64,000 bases of DNA from Acidovorax sp. 1608163. Lineage in GTDB: Bacteria > Pseudomonadota > Gammaproteobacteria > Burkholderiales > Burkholderiaceae_C. Shown piece by piece: positions 33,527-43,967 of this stretch; positions within the stretch are counted from its first letter, which is position 1; every line of letters begins with the position of its first letter. Location of the stretch: the NCBI RefSeq assembly GCF_003669015.1, contig NZ_CP033069.1, positions 1,739,001-1,803,000 on the forward strand. The letters are read 5' to 3'. The notes beneath the pieces are model-generated. The model had not been told where the DNA came from, did no database searches, and was given only the letters and a program-made list of their open reading frames with translations. A program made the translations under genes and the position numbers.

Positions 33527-34908
33527 ATGACCGCAGTTACCCCAGAACTCCTGACCCGCTTTGACGTGCCAGGTCCTCGATACACCTCCTACCCCACGGC
33601 AGACCGTTTCGTGGAGGCATTTGGCCAAGAGGAATATTCCTTGGCATTGGCGCAGAGGCATCTGGGGACAGGTGCCAAGGCAATGCCATTGTCACTGTAC
33701 GTGCACATTCCATTTTGCGAGTCGCTATGCTACTACTGCGCTTGCAACAAGATCATCACCAAACACCATGACCGCGCCGATGTCTATTTGCGCTATCTGA
33801 GCCGTGAGATTGATCTGCACACGGCCCAGTGTGGTGCAGGGCAGGTGGTCAGTCAGCTGCATTTGGGGGGGGCACGCCGACGTTTCTCTCGGATGAGGGC
33901 TTGCGCGAACTCATGTCTATGCTCAAGCGCAGTTTCACGCTGGCGCCTGGAGGGGAGTATTCGATCGAGGTGGACCCGCGGACCGTGGATGCCGAGCGCT
34001 TGGCCTTGCTGGCCGAGTTGGGCTTTAACCGGCTGAGCTTTGGTGTGCAAGACTTTGACACTGAGGTACAAAAAGCCGTGCACCGGGTCCAGCCCGCCGA
34101 GCAGGTCTTTGCTTTGGTGGAGTCCGCCCGGTCCATTGGGTTTGATTCCATCAATGTGGATTTGATTTACGGCTTGCCACGCCAGACCCCTGAGTCATTT
34201 GACCGTACGCTCTCCCAGATCGCTCAACTCCGCCCGGATCGGATTGCTCTGTACGCTTATGCCCATTTGCCAGACCGCTTCAAGCCCCAGCGCCGCATCA
34301 TCTCCGCTGAACTGCCCACAGGGGGCGCGAAGGTGGCCATGTTGTCGCGTTCGCTCGATGCCTTTTTGGAGGCGGGCTACGTGTACGTTGGCATGGACCA
34401 TTTTGCGCTGCCCACCGATGCCCTGGCCATCGCCAAGCGGCAAGGGCGCTTGCATCGCAATTTCCAGGGGTACAGCACGCAGCCTGACTGCGACCTGATT
34501 GGCTTGGGCGTATCGGCCATTGGGCGCATTGGCGCCACCTATAGCCAAAATGCCAAAACTCTGGATGAGTACTACGACCACCTCGACCAGGGGCGTCTGC
34601 CCGTGGTCCGTGGCTTGGCACTGAATCGGGACGATCTGGTGCGCCGTGCTGCCATCATGGCCTTGATGTGCCAAGGCGAGTTGCTTATTGAGCCCATGGA
34701 GCAAGCTTGGCTGATTGACTTCCGCCGCTACTTTGCTGCTGAGTTGGATCAGCTCCAGGACATGCAGACCCAAGGCCTGGTAGAGATCGGTGATGAGGGG
34801 GTGCGTGTGACGGCCATGGGGTGGTTCTTTGTGCGTGGCATTGCCATGGTGTTTGATCGCTACCTGCAAGCTGATCGCACGCGGGCCAAGTTCTCTCGCA
34901 TCATCTGA
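33527..34908 (+). pseudogene. hemN: Oxygen-independent coproporphyrinogen III oxidase HemN, frameshifted
   Basis: A radical-SAM enzyme that makes protoporphyrinogen IX without oxygen. The start (ATG 33527, AAGGA upstream) leads to the cluster motif CESLCYYC (C64, C68, C71). At the G8 tract 33865-33872 the frame is lost after QLHLGG. GGTPTFLSDEGL and the remaining 340 residues, including NVDLIYGLPRQT and the HemN C-terminal domain, continue in another frame to 34908. One more G (G9) would restore a 460-residue protein with the motif GGGTPTFL. A homopolymer sequencing error, a phase-variable tract or a real mutation are all possible. Confidence 0.88.
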
Positions 34909-34916
34909 CCCTCTAT

Positions 34917-35648
34917 ATGACTGGTGCTGTGGCCTGGACGGCGTTGGTGATGGGGCTCCTGGGTGGGACCCACTGCGTTGCCATGTGTTCGGCGCCTTGC
35001 GGTGCGGTGGTGGGGGCGGGCGCTTCAGCGGCAGAAACTCGTCCTGCAGAGCAGCCTGTGCACTGGATGCCGCGCAGCGCAGCACCTTCTTTTCTGCGCC
35101 AGTTGGCCTTTCACAGTGGCCGTGTGCTGGGCTATTCGCTGCTGGGGGCCTTGTCGGCCTGGGCGATGGAGAGCCTGGCCTGGGTCACCCAGCAATCCAT
35201 GGCGCTGCGGCCCGTGTGGACGCTCATGCACGTTGCTGTGCTGGGTTGGGGGCTGATGATGATGGTTCAGCTGCGCCAGCCTGCCTGGGTGGAGCAGGCC
35301 GGTCGCTCGGTGTGGGCGCGTGTCAGTCCCTTGGTGGGCACCCCTGCCGGGGTGGCGTCGGCTGGGGTGTTGTGGGCTCTGATGCCCTGTGGGCTGCTTT
35401 ACTCTGCGCTGTTGGTGGCAGCACTCAGTGGCGGCCCTGTGCAAGGGGCATTGTCGATGGCGCTCTTCGCCGTGGGCAGCGGCCTGTGGTTGGTCGGTGG
35501 CCCGCTGGCATGGCATTGGGGGCGCAAGCACCTCCAAGCGTTGCAGGGTGATTGGGGGGCTCGTATCAGTGGCGCCCTATTGTGCGGCGTTGCGGTGTGG
35601 GCGCTGTGGATGGACTTGGTGTACAAGCCTTCACTGTGGTGCCGTTGA
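34917..35648 (+). CDS. TauE/SafE-type (DsbD_2-like) membrane protein
   Basis: A 243-residue membrane protein with about six helices. It carries the GGTHCVAMCSAPCG motif (about 16-29) and a second LMPCGLLYSALLVAAL motif, both typical of the UreH/SafE-like branch related to the DsbD transmembrane domain. Such genes sit beside cbb3 clusters in many proteobacteria and are suspected of metal or redox handling. It begins nine bases after hemN, so it is probably in the same transcript. Substrate is unknown. Confidence 0.8.
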   Translation: MTGAVAWTALVMGLLGGTHCVAMCSAPCGAVVGAGASAAETRPAEQPVHWMPRSAAPSFLRQLAFHSGRVLGYSLLGALSAWAMESLAWVTQQSMALRPVWTLMHVAVLGWGLMMMVQLRQPAWVEQAGRSVWARVSPLVGTPAGVASAGVLWALMPCGLLYSALLVAALSGGPVQGALSMALFAVGSGLWLVGGPLAWHWGRKHLQALQGDWGARISGALLCGVAVWALWMDLVYKPSLWCR

Positions 35649-36022
35649 GCCAGGCGCTTGGCCTTGCTTGCTAAGAACCTGTTCAAAGAGTCTGCCGACT
35701 GCTTTGGCTTGCATGGCCCGCGATCAGTCGGTCGCTTTTTGACAATTTCACCACACTCTGCCAGCTTTTACATCTTGCTGGAGTTGCCGATCCACCTTTG
35801 CTAGGCAGCCATTTTTCTGCGTCTGGCGAGCGGTGCGCTGAGAGGGCCCCCGCTGGGCACATGGTTTTGCGGCTTTCGCGTCTGATTTCGACCTCTTTTC
35901 CAGAAAAGCACTGCTGGAAATAGGGGGTAAACGCCTTGCTCAGGCGGCCATCAGAACTGGTGATAATGGGCTTAACAATTGTCGCGGCATTGTTACATTT
36001 CCCCACTGTCACCTATTGCGCT
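35649..36022. other. Intergenic stretch without recognised gene
   Basis: About 370 bases between the membrane protein and the HD-GYP gene. It is less GC-rich than its flanks. A minus-strand frame of about 110 codons (35683-36012) has no ribosome site or family I know. TTAACAATTGTCGCGGCATT near 35970 may belong to the HD-GYP promoter. Nothing else can be supported. Confidence 0.4.
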
Positions 36023-37351
36023 GTGAATACCTCAGTTCTTATCGATATCAGCCAGTTGCGAATTGGCATGTATATCCAGCTGGATTTGAGTTGGATGCAG
36101 CATCCGTTTCCCGTCAGCAATTTCAGGGTGGGTTCCGCGGAGCAGATCGCAACCCTGCGCGAGTTGGGACTCACCCAAATCAAGGTGCTGCCCAAGAAAA
36201 GCGATCCAGAGTTTCGCCATGGCGTGATTCCGCCAGAACCCGAAACCCCGTCAGCATGCCCAGAGCCCGCATCGCCGGAGCCCGTTGTTGCCGATCAACC
36301 CTCTGCCTCATTGACCGCCGGGGCCGAGAATGCCCTGGCGTTGCGGCGCAGGCTGCTGCTGGCAGCCCAAAATGCTTCTTTGTTGGCCTGCGATCAGCGC
36401 TTTCGCTTGGCCACTCGCCAGTACATGGCGATGGAGAAACTGGTCAGTGACCAGCCCCAGGCTGCGCAAGCTGAGGGGGTATCGCTGGTTTCAGAGTGTG
36501 TGGATGAGTTGCTCGAAAGCAGCGACTCGGTCATTCGCCTGCTCTCAGAAGGCGTTGGCGAGCCCGGCGCACTGCATCCCGTGAATGTCATGGTGCTCAG
36601 CCTTTTGCTGGGCAAAGCGCTGGGCATGAAAAGCGCCGAGTTGCATGACCTGGGTGTCGCCGCGTTGCTGCACGACATCGGAAAAATGGGCATGCCGCTG
36701 CAGCTGGCCCATGTCTCTTCTTCCATGACCCTCGCTGAACGCTCGCGCTACGAGGGCCATGTGGCCGCCTCGGTAGCGTTGGCCACGCGCATGGGTTGGG
36801 GCAAACCGGTGCTGGCCACCATCGCGCAGCACCATGAAATGGTCGATGGCTCGGGTTTTCCTTTGCGTCGCGGCGCGGCAGAGTTGAGTCGATCCAGCCA
36901 GGTGGTGGCGCTGGTCAATCACTATGACCGCATGTGCAGCCCCATCGGAGGAGGGGGCCTTACGCCCCACGAAACCTTGTCTGTGATCTTTGCACAGCAC
37001 AAGGCGCGGTTTGATTCGGTGGTGCTGGGTGCCTTCATCCGCATGATGGGGGTGTACCCCCCAGGCTCCATCGTCCAGTTGGTCAACGACCGTTATGCCA
37101 TCGTGGCATCGGTCAACTCTTCGCGGCCCCTGCGTCCTCGGGTGATCGTGCACGACTCGCGCATTCCCAAGGACGAAGCCCCGATCCTGGATTTGGAGAC
37201 GGTGCCAGAACTGGGCATCCGGCGCAGCCTGAAACCTTCGCAGTTGCCTCGCGATGCGCTGGACTACCTCTCCCCGCGCAAGCGCATCTGCTACTTTTTT
37301 GAGCGTGCAGTCAGCCCAGACTCCGTCGAAGCAGAGGTTCAGGCGTTGTGA
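36023..37351 (+). CDS. HD-GYP domain cyclic-di-GMP phosphodiesterase
   Basis: A 442-residue cytoplasmic protein. An N-terminal DUF3391 domain (ISQLRIGMYIQLDLSW and on) is followed by a linker and an HD-GYP domain. That domain has the metal motif HDIGKMG and the paired HHEMVDGSGFPLRRG; the family's GYP appears here as GFP. It should hydrolyse c-di-GMP. GTG 36023 starts right at the domain; ATG 35966 would add a hydrophobic leader and is the alternative. Its stop overlaps the following GGDEF-EAL gene as GTGA, so opposing or combined c-di-GMP activities are coupled. Confidence 0.88.
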   Translation: MNTSVLIDISQLRIGMYIQLDLSWMQHPFPVSNFRVGSAEQIATLRELGLTQIKVLPKKSDPEFRHGVIPPEPETPSACPEPASPEPVVADQPSASLTAGAENALALRRRLLLAAQNASLLACDQRFRLATRQYMAMEKLVSDQPQAAQAEGVSLVSECVDELLESSDSVIRLLSEGVGEPGALHPVNVMVLSLLLGKALGMKSAELHDLGVAALLHDIGKMGMPLQLAHVSSSMTLAERSRYEGHVAASVALATRMGWGKPVLATIAQHHEMVDGSGFPLRRGAAELSRSSQVVALVNHYDRMCSPIGGGGLTPHETLSVIFAQHKARFDSVVLGAFIRMMGVYPPGSIVQLVNDRYAIVASVNSSRPLRPRVIVHDSRIPKDEAPILDLETVPELGIRRSLKPSQLPRDALDYLSPRKRICYFFERAVSPDSVEAEVQAL

Positions 37352-39794
37352 CATACCCACTGCCGCAGCCTTGGCTGGATGCGATGCTGGAGGCTGTCTG
37401 CCTGGTGGATGAGAAGTCTCTGGCAGTTCTGGCAGCCAATGGGGCCGCAGCCAAGCTGTTGGGGCGTACCGTTCAGGAGCTGGTGGGGCAATCTGTGCTG
37501 GGTTTCGTTGCCACCCCGCAAGACCATGTGTTTTGGGTACAGCCTGTGGATGCCATCGCGGACGGCATCCACTCTGAAACCAGTGTGCTGCATGCCAATG
37601 GCGCGCTGATTGCGGTGGAGCGGCAGTTGCGCCGCGTGCCATTGCCGGGGGGCGGCACGGCATTCTTGTTGGCGATGATGGACCGCAGCCAACAGCAAGC
37701 GACCGAGTTGGAGCTGGAGACTTTGCTGTCGGAGTTGAGGGCGACGCTGGACTCTGCGGCAGACGGGATGCTGGTATGTGCCATGGATGGCAGCATTCGG
37801 GCTTTCAACCAGCGTTTGGTCAAGCTGTGGCACATCTCGCCAGACATGTTGACCCGCCGTGATGACCCGGCCGTTTTTGCCCACATGGCAGATCAGGTGC
37901 GCGACCCGCAGGGCTACTCTGAGCGGATGGCGGCCATCATGGCCGACCCGATGCAAGAAAGCACCGATATTCTGGAGCTGAGCGCTGGCACGGTACTGGA
38001 GCGCCGGTCTGTCCCGCAGCTCAGCCGTGGCTTGCCTGTTGGGCGGGTCTATTCATTCCGTGACATCACGCGCCAGACAGAAGCCCAAGCCAGTCTTCGG
38101 TTGGCAGCCAGGGTGTTCGAGTCGAGTCTGGACGCTATCTTCATTGCCGATCGCCAGCATCGGATCTTGCGGATGAACCCGGGTTGCGAAAAACTCATGG
38201 GCTCTGCCGCCCCCTTTTATGAGGGGCAGTTGGCCGCCTCGCTGTTCAGGCCTCTGGAGGATGCACTGCTGATGGAGCGGGTGGGCGAGGGCTGGAAGAC
38301 GTCGGGGTTTTGGGAGGGGGAGCTGTGGATGCCGCGCCAGATGGGGAGCGACTGCGCTGTGCAGTTGTCCTGGGTGGCCCTGCACGACGAGAGCGGGCAA
38401 GTCATGCAGAGCATTGGCTTCATGCGCGATCTCACGGTGCAGCACGCCGCACAGAAACGCATTGAGGAACTTGCCTACAGCGATGTGTTGACGGGGTTGC
38501 CCAACCGCTTGTTGCTGGCGCAGCGCGCGGAGGCGGCCATTGCCGCGGCACAGCAACAAGGCGGCAGTTTTGCCATCTTGTTTTTGGACCTGGACCGCTT
38601 CAAGATCATCAATGACTCGCTCGGGCACCCGTTTGGCGATCGGGTCCTGCAGTTGGTGGCCGAACGTTTGCAAACCTGCCTTCGGCAAACAGACATGCTG
38701 TGCCGACTGGGGGGGGACGAGTTTGTCATCTACCTGCATAGCGGCGATGCCACCGTTGCAGAAGCGGTGTCGCGCCGCATTCTGGACGAGATGCTGCGCC
38801 CCTTTGGGCTGGATGGCATGGGGTTTTCTATCCAGTGCAGCATTGGCATTGCGTTGTTCCCGCACGATGGGCTTTCGCTGGACGACCTCATCAAGCAGGC
38901 CGACACGGCGATGTACCGCGTCAAGGAACGTGGCCGGGGCAGCTACGGCTTTTACCAGCCGCAGATGAATGCCAACCTGCTCTCCCGCATGAAGCTGGAG
39001 CATGCCATGCGCCAGGCCTTGGGCCTGAACCACATGTCGGTGCACTACCAGCCGCAGGTCAGCCTAACCACGGGGAGCATCACGGGAGCCGAGGCGCTGA
39101 TCCGTTGGACGGATCCAGAAATGGGTCCTGTGTCACCGGGGGCGTTCATTCCGCTGGCCGAAGAGTCTGGCTATATCGTCACGCTGGGGCCTGGGTGATG
39201 GAGCAGGCGATACGGGAGGCTGCGGGCTGGATGCAGTCCGGAAACCCCATTGTTGTCTCGGTGAATGTGTCGGCATTGGAGTTTCTGCAGCCCGATTTCG
39301 TGAGCCGACTGGTCTCTTTGCTGGCCGCCCACGGATTGCCACCGACCTTGCTGGAGCTGGAGCTGACGGAGAGCATTTTGCTGCAGGACGCGCAGGAGAT
39401 GGCGCAGCGCCTGGGGGTGCTTGCCAAGCTGGGGGTCAGTCTGGCCATCGATGACTTTGGGACGGGCTACTCCAGCCTGGGCTATCTGAAGAAACTCCCC
39501 ATCCACAAGCTCAAGGTGGACCAGTCTTTTGTGCGCGGCTTGCCCGACGATGATGGTGACCATGCCATCGTGAGTGCCGTGATCAGCATGGGACACGCGT
39601 TGCGCATCGCTGTGGTGGCCGAAGGTGTTGAGACCGTGGCCCAGAAAGCCATGTTGCAGCAAATGCAGTGTGACCACTTCCAGGGATTCCTGTGCGCGCC
39701 AGGGTTGCCTGCGCAAGACTTTCGCCTGCTGCTGGCCGACCCCGGCAAGGTGGCGCAGCGCATGCAAGAGCAGGGCGTTGCGGCAGCGGCCTGA
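37348..39794 (+). pseudogene. PAS-GGDEF-EAL c-di-GMP protein, frameshifted in the EAL domain
   Basis: A large c-di-GMP enzyme: two or three PAS domains (about 1-360), GGDEF (CRLGGDEFVIYL, intact active site, with PNRLLLAQR and DLDRFKIINDSLGHPFGD) and EAL. The EAL domain starts well (GAEALIRWTDPEMGPVSPG) but the frame stops at 39198 after YIVTLGPG. The rest (MEQAIREAAGWM, IDDFGTGYSSLGYLKKL, KVDQSFV, EGVET) is in another frame to 39794. At 39186-39189 there are four Gs; five would give TLGAWVMEQ and an intact protein of about 815 residues. As written, the cyclase could work but the phosphodiesterase could not. Confidence 0.88.
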
Positions 39795-39845
39795 TGCTTG
39801 TTGGGCGGCGTTGCAGTTGCCCACAACGCGGTGCCCTGGCGCGGT

Positions 39846-40661
39846 TCAAGACGCCAGCACACCTTTCCAGAACATATAGGCCGCCAGTGCAAAAAGCAGA
39901 CTGGCAAACACGCGCTTGAGCTTTTTCACGGGCAAGTTGTGGGCTGCTTTCGCGCCCAATGGGGCGGTCAGCACGCTGCAGGTGGCAATCACGCCCAGTG
40001 CTGGCAGCCACACATAGCCCAGCGAGCCTGCAGGTAAATCGGCCACTGACTGGCCGCCCAGCACATAGCCAATCACGTTGGCCAAGGCAATCGGAAAGCC
40101 CAGCGCAGCGCTGGTGGCCACCGCATTGTGGATGGGCACGTTGCACCAGGTCATGAACGGCACACTGACAAAGCCGCCGCCCGCGCCAACCAAGCCTGAC
40201 AAAAATCCAATCACCCCGCCTGCACCCATCTGGCCCGCCGTGCCAGGCATTTGCCGTGTGGGGGCAGGTTTCTTGTCCAGAAACATCTGCGTGGCAGAAA
40301 AGCTGACGAACAGGCCAAAGAAGATGGCCAGAAAAGAGCCTTTGAGCAGAGCAAAGACCCCCAGGCTGGCGACCAAACTGCCCAGCACAATGCCAGGGGC
40401 TAGATTGGTCACGATGTCCCAGCGCACGGCTGCGCGCTTGTGGTGCGCACGCACGCTGGAAATAGAGGTAAACACAATGGTGGCCATCGATGTGGCAATG
40501 GCCATCTTCACGGCCAAATCTGGGCCCACCTGCTTGGTGCCCAGGATGTAGGTCAGAAATGGCACTAGCAGCATGCCGCCGCCAATGCCCAGCAGCCCGG
40601 CCAGAAAGCCGGTGCACAAACCCAGAACGCCCAACTCAACAATCAGCAGAGGATCCAGCAT
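39846..40661 (-). CDS. TauE/SafE-family sulfite/anion exporter
   Basis: A 271-residue inner-membrane protein with about eight helices. Two related halves contain FLAGLLGIGGGMLLVPFL and FLSGLVGAGGGFVSVPFM, the duplicated GxGGG motif of the family. A role in export of sulfite or organosulfonates is typical, but the substrate here is not indicated. It stands alone on the minus strand, with 6S RNA pointing toward it from upstream. Confidence 0.9.
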   Translation of the reverse strand: MLDPLLIVELGVLGLCTGFLAGLLGIGGGMLLVPFLTYILGTKQVGPDLAVKMAIATSMATIVFTSISSVRAHHKRAAVRWDIVTNLAPGIVLGSLVASLGVFALLKGSFLAIFFGLFVSFSATQMFLDKKPAPTRQMPGTAGQMGAGGVIGFLSGLVGAGGGFVSVPFMTWCNVPIHNAVATSAALGFPIALANVIGYVLGGQSVADLPAGSLGYVWLPALGVIATCSVLTAPLGAKAAHNLPVKKLKRVFASLLFALAAYMFWKGVLAS

Positions 40662-40747
40662 AAGGGAGGGGTACCGTAAGTGTTGGAGTGGGGCCCGAGC
40701 TGCTGCTCGGCAGCGCTTCGCACCGAGAGGGCCAAGCGTAAGAAGAA

Positions 40748-40923
40748 GGTGTCTGCGAATGCCACCGGACCGGCATCCTGAACCGGGGGTTCAGGGGGGC
40801 GAGGGCAGCCTGACGTTGGGTTCATCTGACGCGAGACGATCACGCTCACCAGGCAATTACCAAGCCCGAGCTCAGGGAGCATTGGTTCAAGGAAATATAA
40901 AGCCCGACAGCACCGCAGACCTC
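40748..40923 (-). ncRNA. ssrS: 6S RNA
   Basis: A minus-strand transcript of about 176 nt. The ends pair (GGTCTGCG near 40922 with CGCAGACACC ending at 40748). The 5' half has CTCCCTGAGC and CCTGGTGAGCGTGATCG, matching CCCCTGAGCC and TTGGTGAGCATG of E. coli 6S RNA. The 3' half has CCCTGAACCCCCGGTTCAGG then GCCGG...GGCAT, matching its TTGAACC...GGTTCAAGG and CGGCAT parts. The molecule folds as the open-promoter mimic that binds RNA polymerase sigma-70. Linkage to zapA upstream is the usual proteobacterial arrangement. TACAAT (minus strand, 40932-40927) is a good -10 box. Confidence 0.9.
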
Positions 40924-41129
40924 GCCATTGTAGGCCTTTGGCCTGGAGGTTGCAGGCAAAGCGGTGATGTATTTGGGGAGGGTTTGCCACGCTTGGGTCA
41001 AACGCGGTGGCCGATGTGCGCGCTCTCTGGGCTGGCGGCTACGGGGCCCGCCATCTGGCCCGTGCAAATATGCCTAAAAGCCGAAACACACCGTGGGCAG
41101 TCTGCCCGGGGTGGCCGCAGCCAGCACCG

Positions 41130-41480
41130 TCAAAGCAGCTGGCCGTCTTGCTCCAGCGCCTGGTCCAGGCGGCCCAGCAAGCTTTGCAGGCGCTGGTTTT
41201 CTTCATCGCTGGGGGCTGAGGCCGCCAGGGTGGGGGCAGGGGTGTGCACTGGCTGTGCTGCTGCCTTGGCCGCCGCTGCATCGCGGTCGGCGATTTCAAA
41301 AGCGAGGTTCAGCGCAGCCAGCACGGCGATGCGCTCGCGGGCGCGGACTTTGCCGGCATCGCGGATGCGGGTCATGGCGGTGTCGACCCGCTCCACGGCA
41401 TCCAACAGGCGCGATTCTTGCCCCTCGGGGCAGGCCAGCAGGTAACTTTGCTGCAGGATCTGCACCTCGATTTGCTTCAT
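41130..41480 (-). CDS. zapA: Cell division protein ZapA
   Basis: A 116-residue protein that bundles FtsZ at the division ring. The N-terminal MKQIEVQILQQSYLLACPEG and the helix with RARERIAVLAALNLAFEIAD (about 46-65) are family hallmarks. An alanine/proline linker leads to a C-terminal coiled coil. ATG 41480 overlaps the stop of the upstream small coiled-coil gene. 6S RNA follows downstream. Confidence 0.93.
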   Translation of the reverse strand: MKQIEVQILQQSYLLACPEGQESRLLDAVERVDTAMTRIRDAGKVRARERIAVLAALNLAFEIADRDAAAAKAAAQPVHTPAPTLAASAPSDEENQRLQSLLGRLDQALEQDGQLL

Positions 41481-41716
41481 TCGATTTCCTTGGTGGGGGC
41501 GGGGGCGACGGGCGCGGTGTTGGAAGGCAGGCGCTCCAGCAAGGCGTCGATTCTGCCGCGCGCTGCGTTCAGGCGGGATTTGAGTGAATCGCGCTCCTGG
41601 GTCAGGGCGCTGACTTGATCGGCCAGCAAGGCATTGGTGCGTTGCAACTCGGCGTGGCGTACCAAAAGGCGCTCAACACGCTCGGCGATCTGATCGGTGG
41701 TGGAGGGTTCTGCCAT
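41477..41716 (-). CDS. ZapB-like coiled-coil protein (TIGR02449 type)
   Basis: A 79-residue, almost wholly helical coiled coil (IAERVERLLVRHAELQRTNA, then LLADQVSALTQERDSLKSRL), the usual partner upstream of zapA in beta- and gammaproteobacteria. ATG 41716 is used rather than a long frame that reaches back into the riboswitch region. It overlaps zapA by ATGA, so both are co-translated. A role in division-ring assembly is inferred from the pairing. Confidence 0.8.
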   Translation of the reverse strand: MAEPSTTDQIAERVERLLVRHAELQRTNALLADQVSALTQERDSLKSRLNAARGRIDALLERLPSNTAPVAPAPTKEIE

Positions 41717-41782
41717 ACAGCTCTCGATTGTAGGGTCGTCTGTTCCAGGCGGGGGATGCAGAGGCCCTAAAATCCGCGAGTT

Positions 41783-41988
41783 GGTGCTCGCTGCTTGGTT
41801 CACAGGCTGCAGTTCAACGGGAAGCAGGAAGGCGACCACCACGGTGGCATGCCCGGCCTGCGCTGCCCCCGCAACGGTCAGCGGACGGATCGCTTGATCC
41901 TCTCTCCATTCACACACGCCACTGGGGGCCTTGAACAAGCCCCTGGGAAGGCCTTGGAGAGTGTTCCGCCAGCCCGGATACCGGCCAA
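41783..41988 (+). promoter_or_regulatory. Cobalamin riboswitch
   Basis: An ordered set of AdoCbl-riboswitch elements: GTTCAACGGGAAGCAGG near 41812, GGTGGCATGCCCGGCC, the B12-box-type core GCTGCCCCCGCAACGGTCAG (41860-41879), CCACTGGGGGCCTTG, CTGGGAAGGCC and CAGCCCGGATACCGGCC at the end. It lies about 100 bases before btuB on the same strand and should repress the operon when adenosylcobalamin is plentiful. Confidence 0.92.
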
Positions 41989-42090
41989 CACGGTGGTTGT
42001 GCGCGACCCATGGTGTCGCTGCGCAGCCGTATCACCCACACGCTGGCGGGGAGGCCGGCACGGGTTGTTTGTTGATTGAGTTCCCCCACG

Positions 42091-43967
42091 ATGAAGTACC
42101 CCACCCCCCACGCCCGCAAGCAGGCGCTGTTGTCGCTGCGCCCTGGCCTGATGGCCCTGGCCGCCACTGGGCTTTGCACCTTGTCGGTGCCTGCCCATGC
42201 CCAAACCACAGGTACCACGGTGCTGGCGCAAAACCTGCGCGCACCTTCTTTGTCTGAAACCGTAGTGGCCGCCACGCGCACTGAGCAGCCACTGTCCGAT
42301 TTGGTGGCCGATGTCTCCATCGTGGACCGCGACAGCATTGAGCGCAGTGGCGCCACCGGCCTGGGCGATTTGCTGGCCCGCCTGCCAGGGGTGGAAATGT
42401 CGCGCAATGGCGGCCCGGGCACGCAGACCAGCCTGTTTCTGCGCGGTGCCGAATCACGTTTTACCGCGGTGTACATCGACGGGGTGCGCATGGATTCCCA
42501 GGCCACCGGTGGCGCCGCGTGGGAGGCCATTCCGCTCGGGCTCATTGACCGCATCGAAGTGCTGCGTGGCCCTGCGGGCGCGGTGTATGGCTCTGACGCC
42601 CTGGGCGGTGTGATCCAGATCTTTACCAAGCGCGGTGAAAAGGGCTTCGCGCCGTTCGTTTCTGTGGGCGTGGGCAACCGGGGCACCACCAAGCTCGAAG
42701 CCGGTGTGAGCGGCGCCAGTGGCACGGTCGATTACGCCCTGGGCCTGCTGCGCGATGAGAGCGACGGTTTCAACGCCCGCCCCATTGCCGGCCAGAACCC
42801 TGACAAGGATGGCTACCGCAATACCGCTGGCAATGCCCGCGTGGGCGTGCAGCTCAATGCAGTGCACCGCCTGGAAGGCACGCTGATGGCGGGCGACACC
42901 AACAGCGGCTACGACAGCGGCCTTGGCAATGACGACCGCAACCTGCACACCATGCACGCGCTGGGGCTGAACTGGCAGGCGCAGTGGAGCAGCGCTTACA
43001 AGACCAAGTTCAGCGTGACCGATTCGCGCGACGAATACGAAACCAAGCCCTCGGTGTACCTGTCGGACACGCGCCTGCGCGGCTACCTGTTCCAGAACGA
43101 ATGGCGCCAGGGCGCCCACCAGCTCACGGCCGCGCTGGAGCGCCGTGAAGACCACCTGGAGAACAACCCCATCGACCGCGATCGCTCGCAAAACGGGGTG
43201 GCACTGGGCTATGGCTACAACGCGGGCGGGCACACGGTGCAGGTCAACGTGCGCCACGACGAGGACAGCGAGTTTGGTGGCAAGGGCACGGGCAGCGTGG
43301 CCTATGGTTACGCCATCACGCCGCAGTGGCGCGCCACGGCATCGGTGGGCACCGCTTTCCGCGCACCCACGCTGTACCAGCGCTTCAGCCAGTACGGTGT
43401 TGCCTCGCTGCGCCCTGAAACCGCGCGCAACGCCGAGCTCGGCCTGCGCTATGCCCAGGGCAGCAGCACCTTCTCGGCCGTGGCGTTTCGCAACCGGGTA
43501 AGTGACCTGATTTCGTTTGCAGGTACAGGGCCTTGCGCCTCCACGTTTGGCTGCTACGCCAACACCGCCCGTGCCGAATACAAGGGCGTGACGCTGGCCG
43601 CATCGCACCGCGTGGGCCCCGTGCAATTGCGCGGCTCGCTCGACCTGCAGCGCCCGCGTGACCTGGACACCGGCAAGCAACTGGCCCGCCGCGCCAAGCA
43701 CCACGGCACCTTCGGGGCCGATACCGTGGTGGCTGGGTGGACGCTAGGGGCAGAAGTGCAGGCCTCGGGCCGCCGCTACGACACCATTGCCAACACCAAC
43801 GTGCTGGGCGGCTACACCCTCGTCAACCTGTACGCCAGCACTCGCATTGCGCGCGACTACACCCTGCTGGCCCGCGTGGACAACGTGGCCGACAAGGACT
43901 ATCAGTTGGCTCGCACCTACGCCACCCCAGGCCGCACGCTGTTTGTGGGCCTGAAGTGGGCACCGCA

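Noticed and set aside
35683..36012. Minus-strand gene or transposase remnant in the gap before the HD-GYP gene
   Set aside because: About 110 codons without ribosome site, family similarity or inverted repeats I could confirm.
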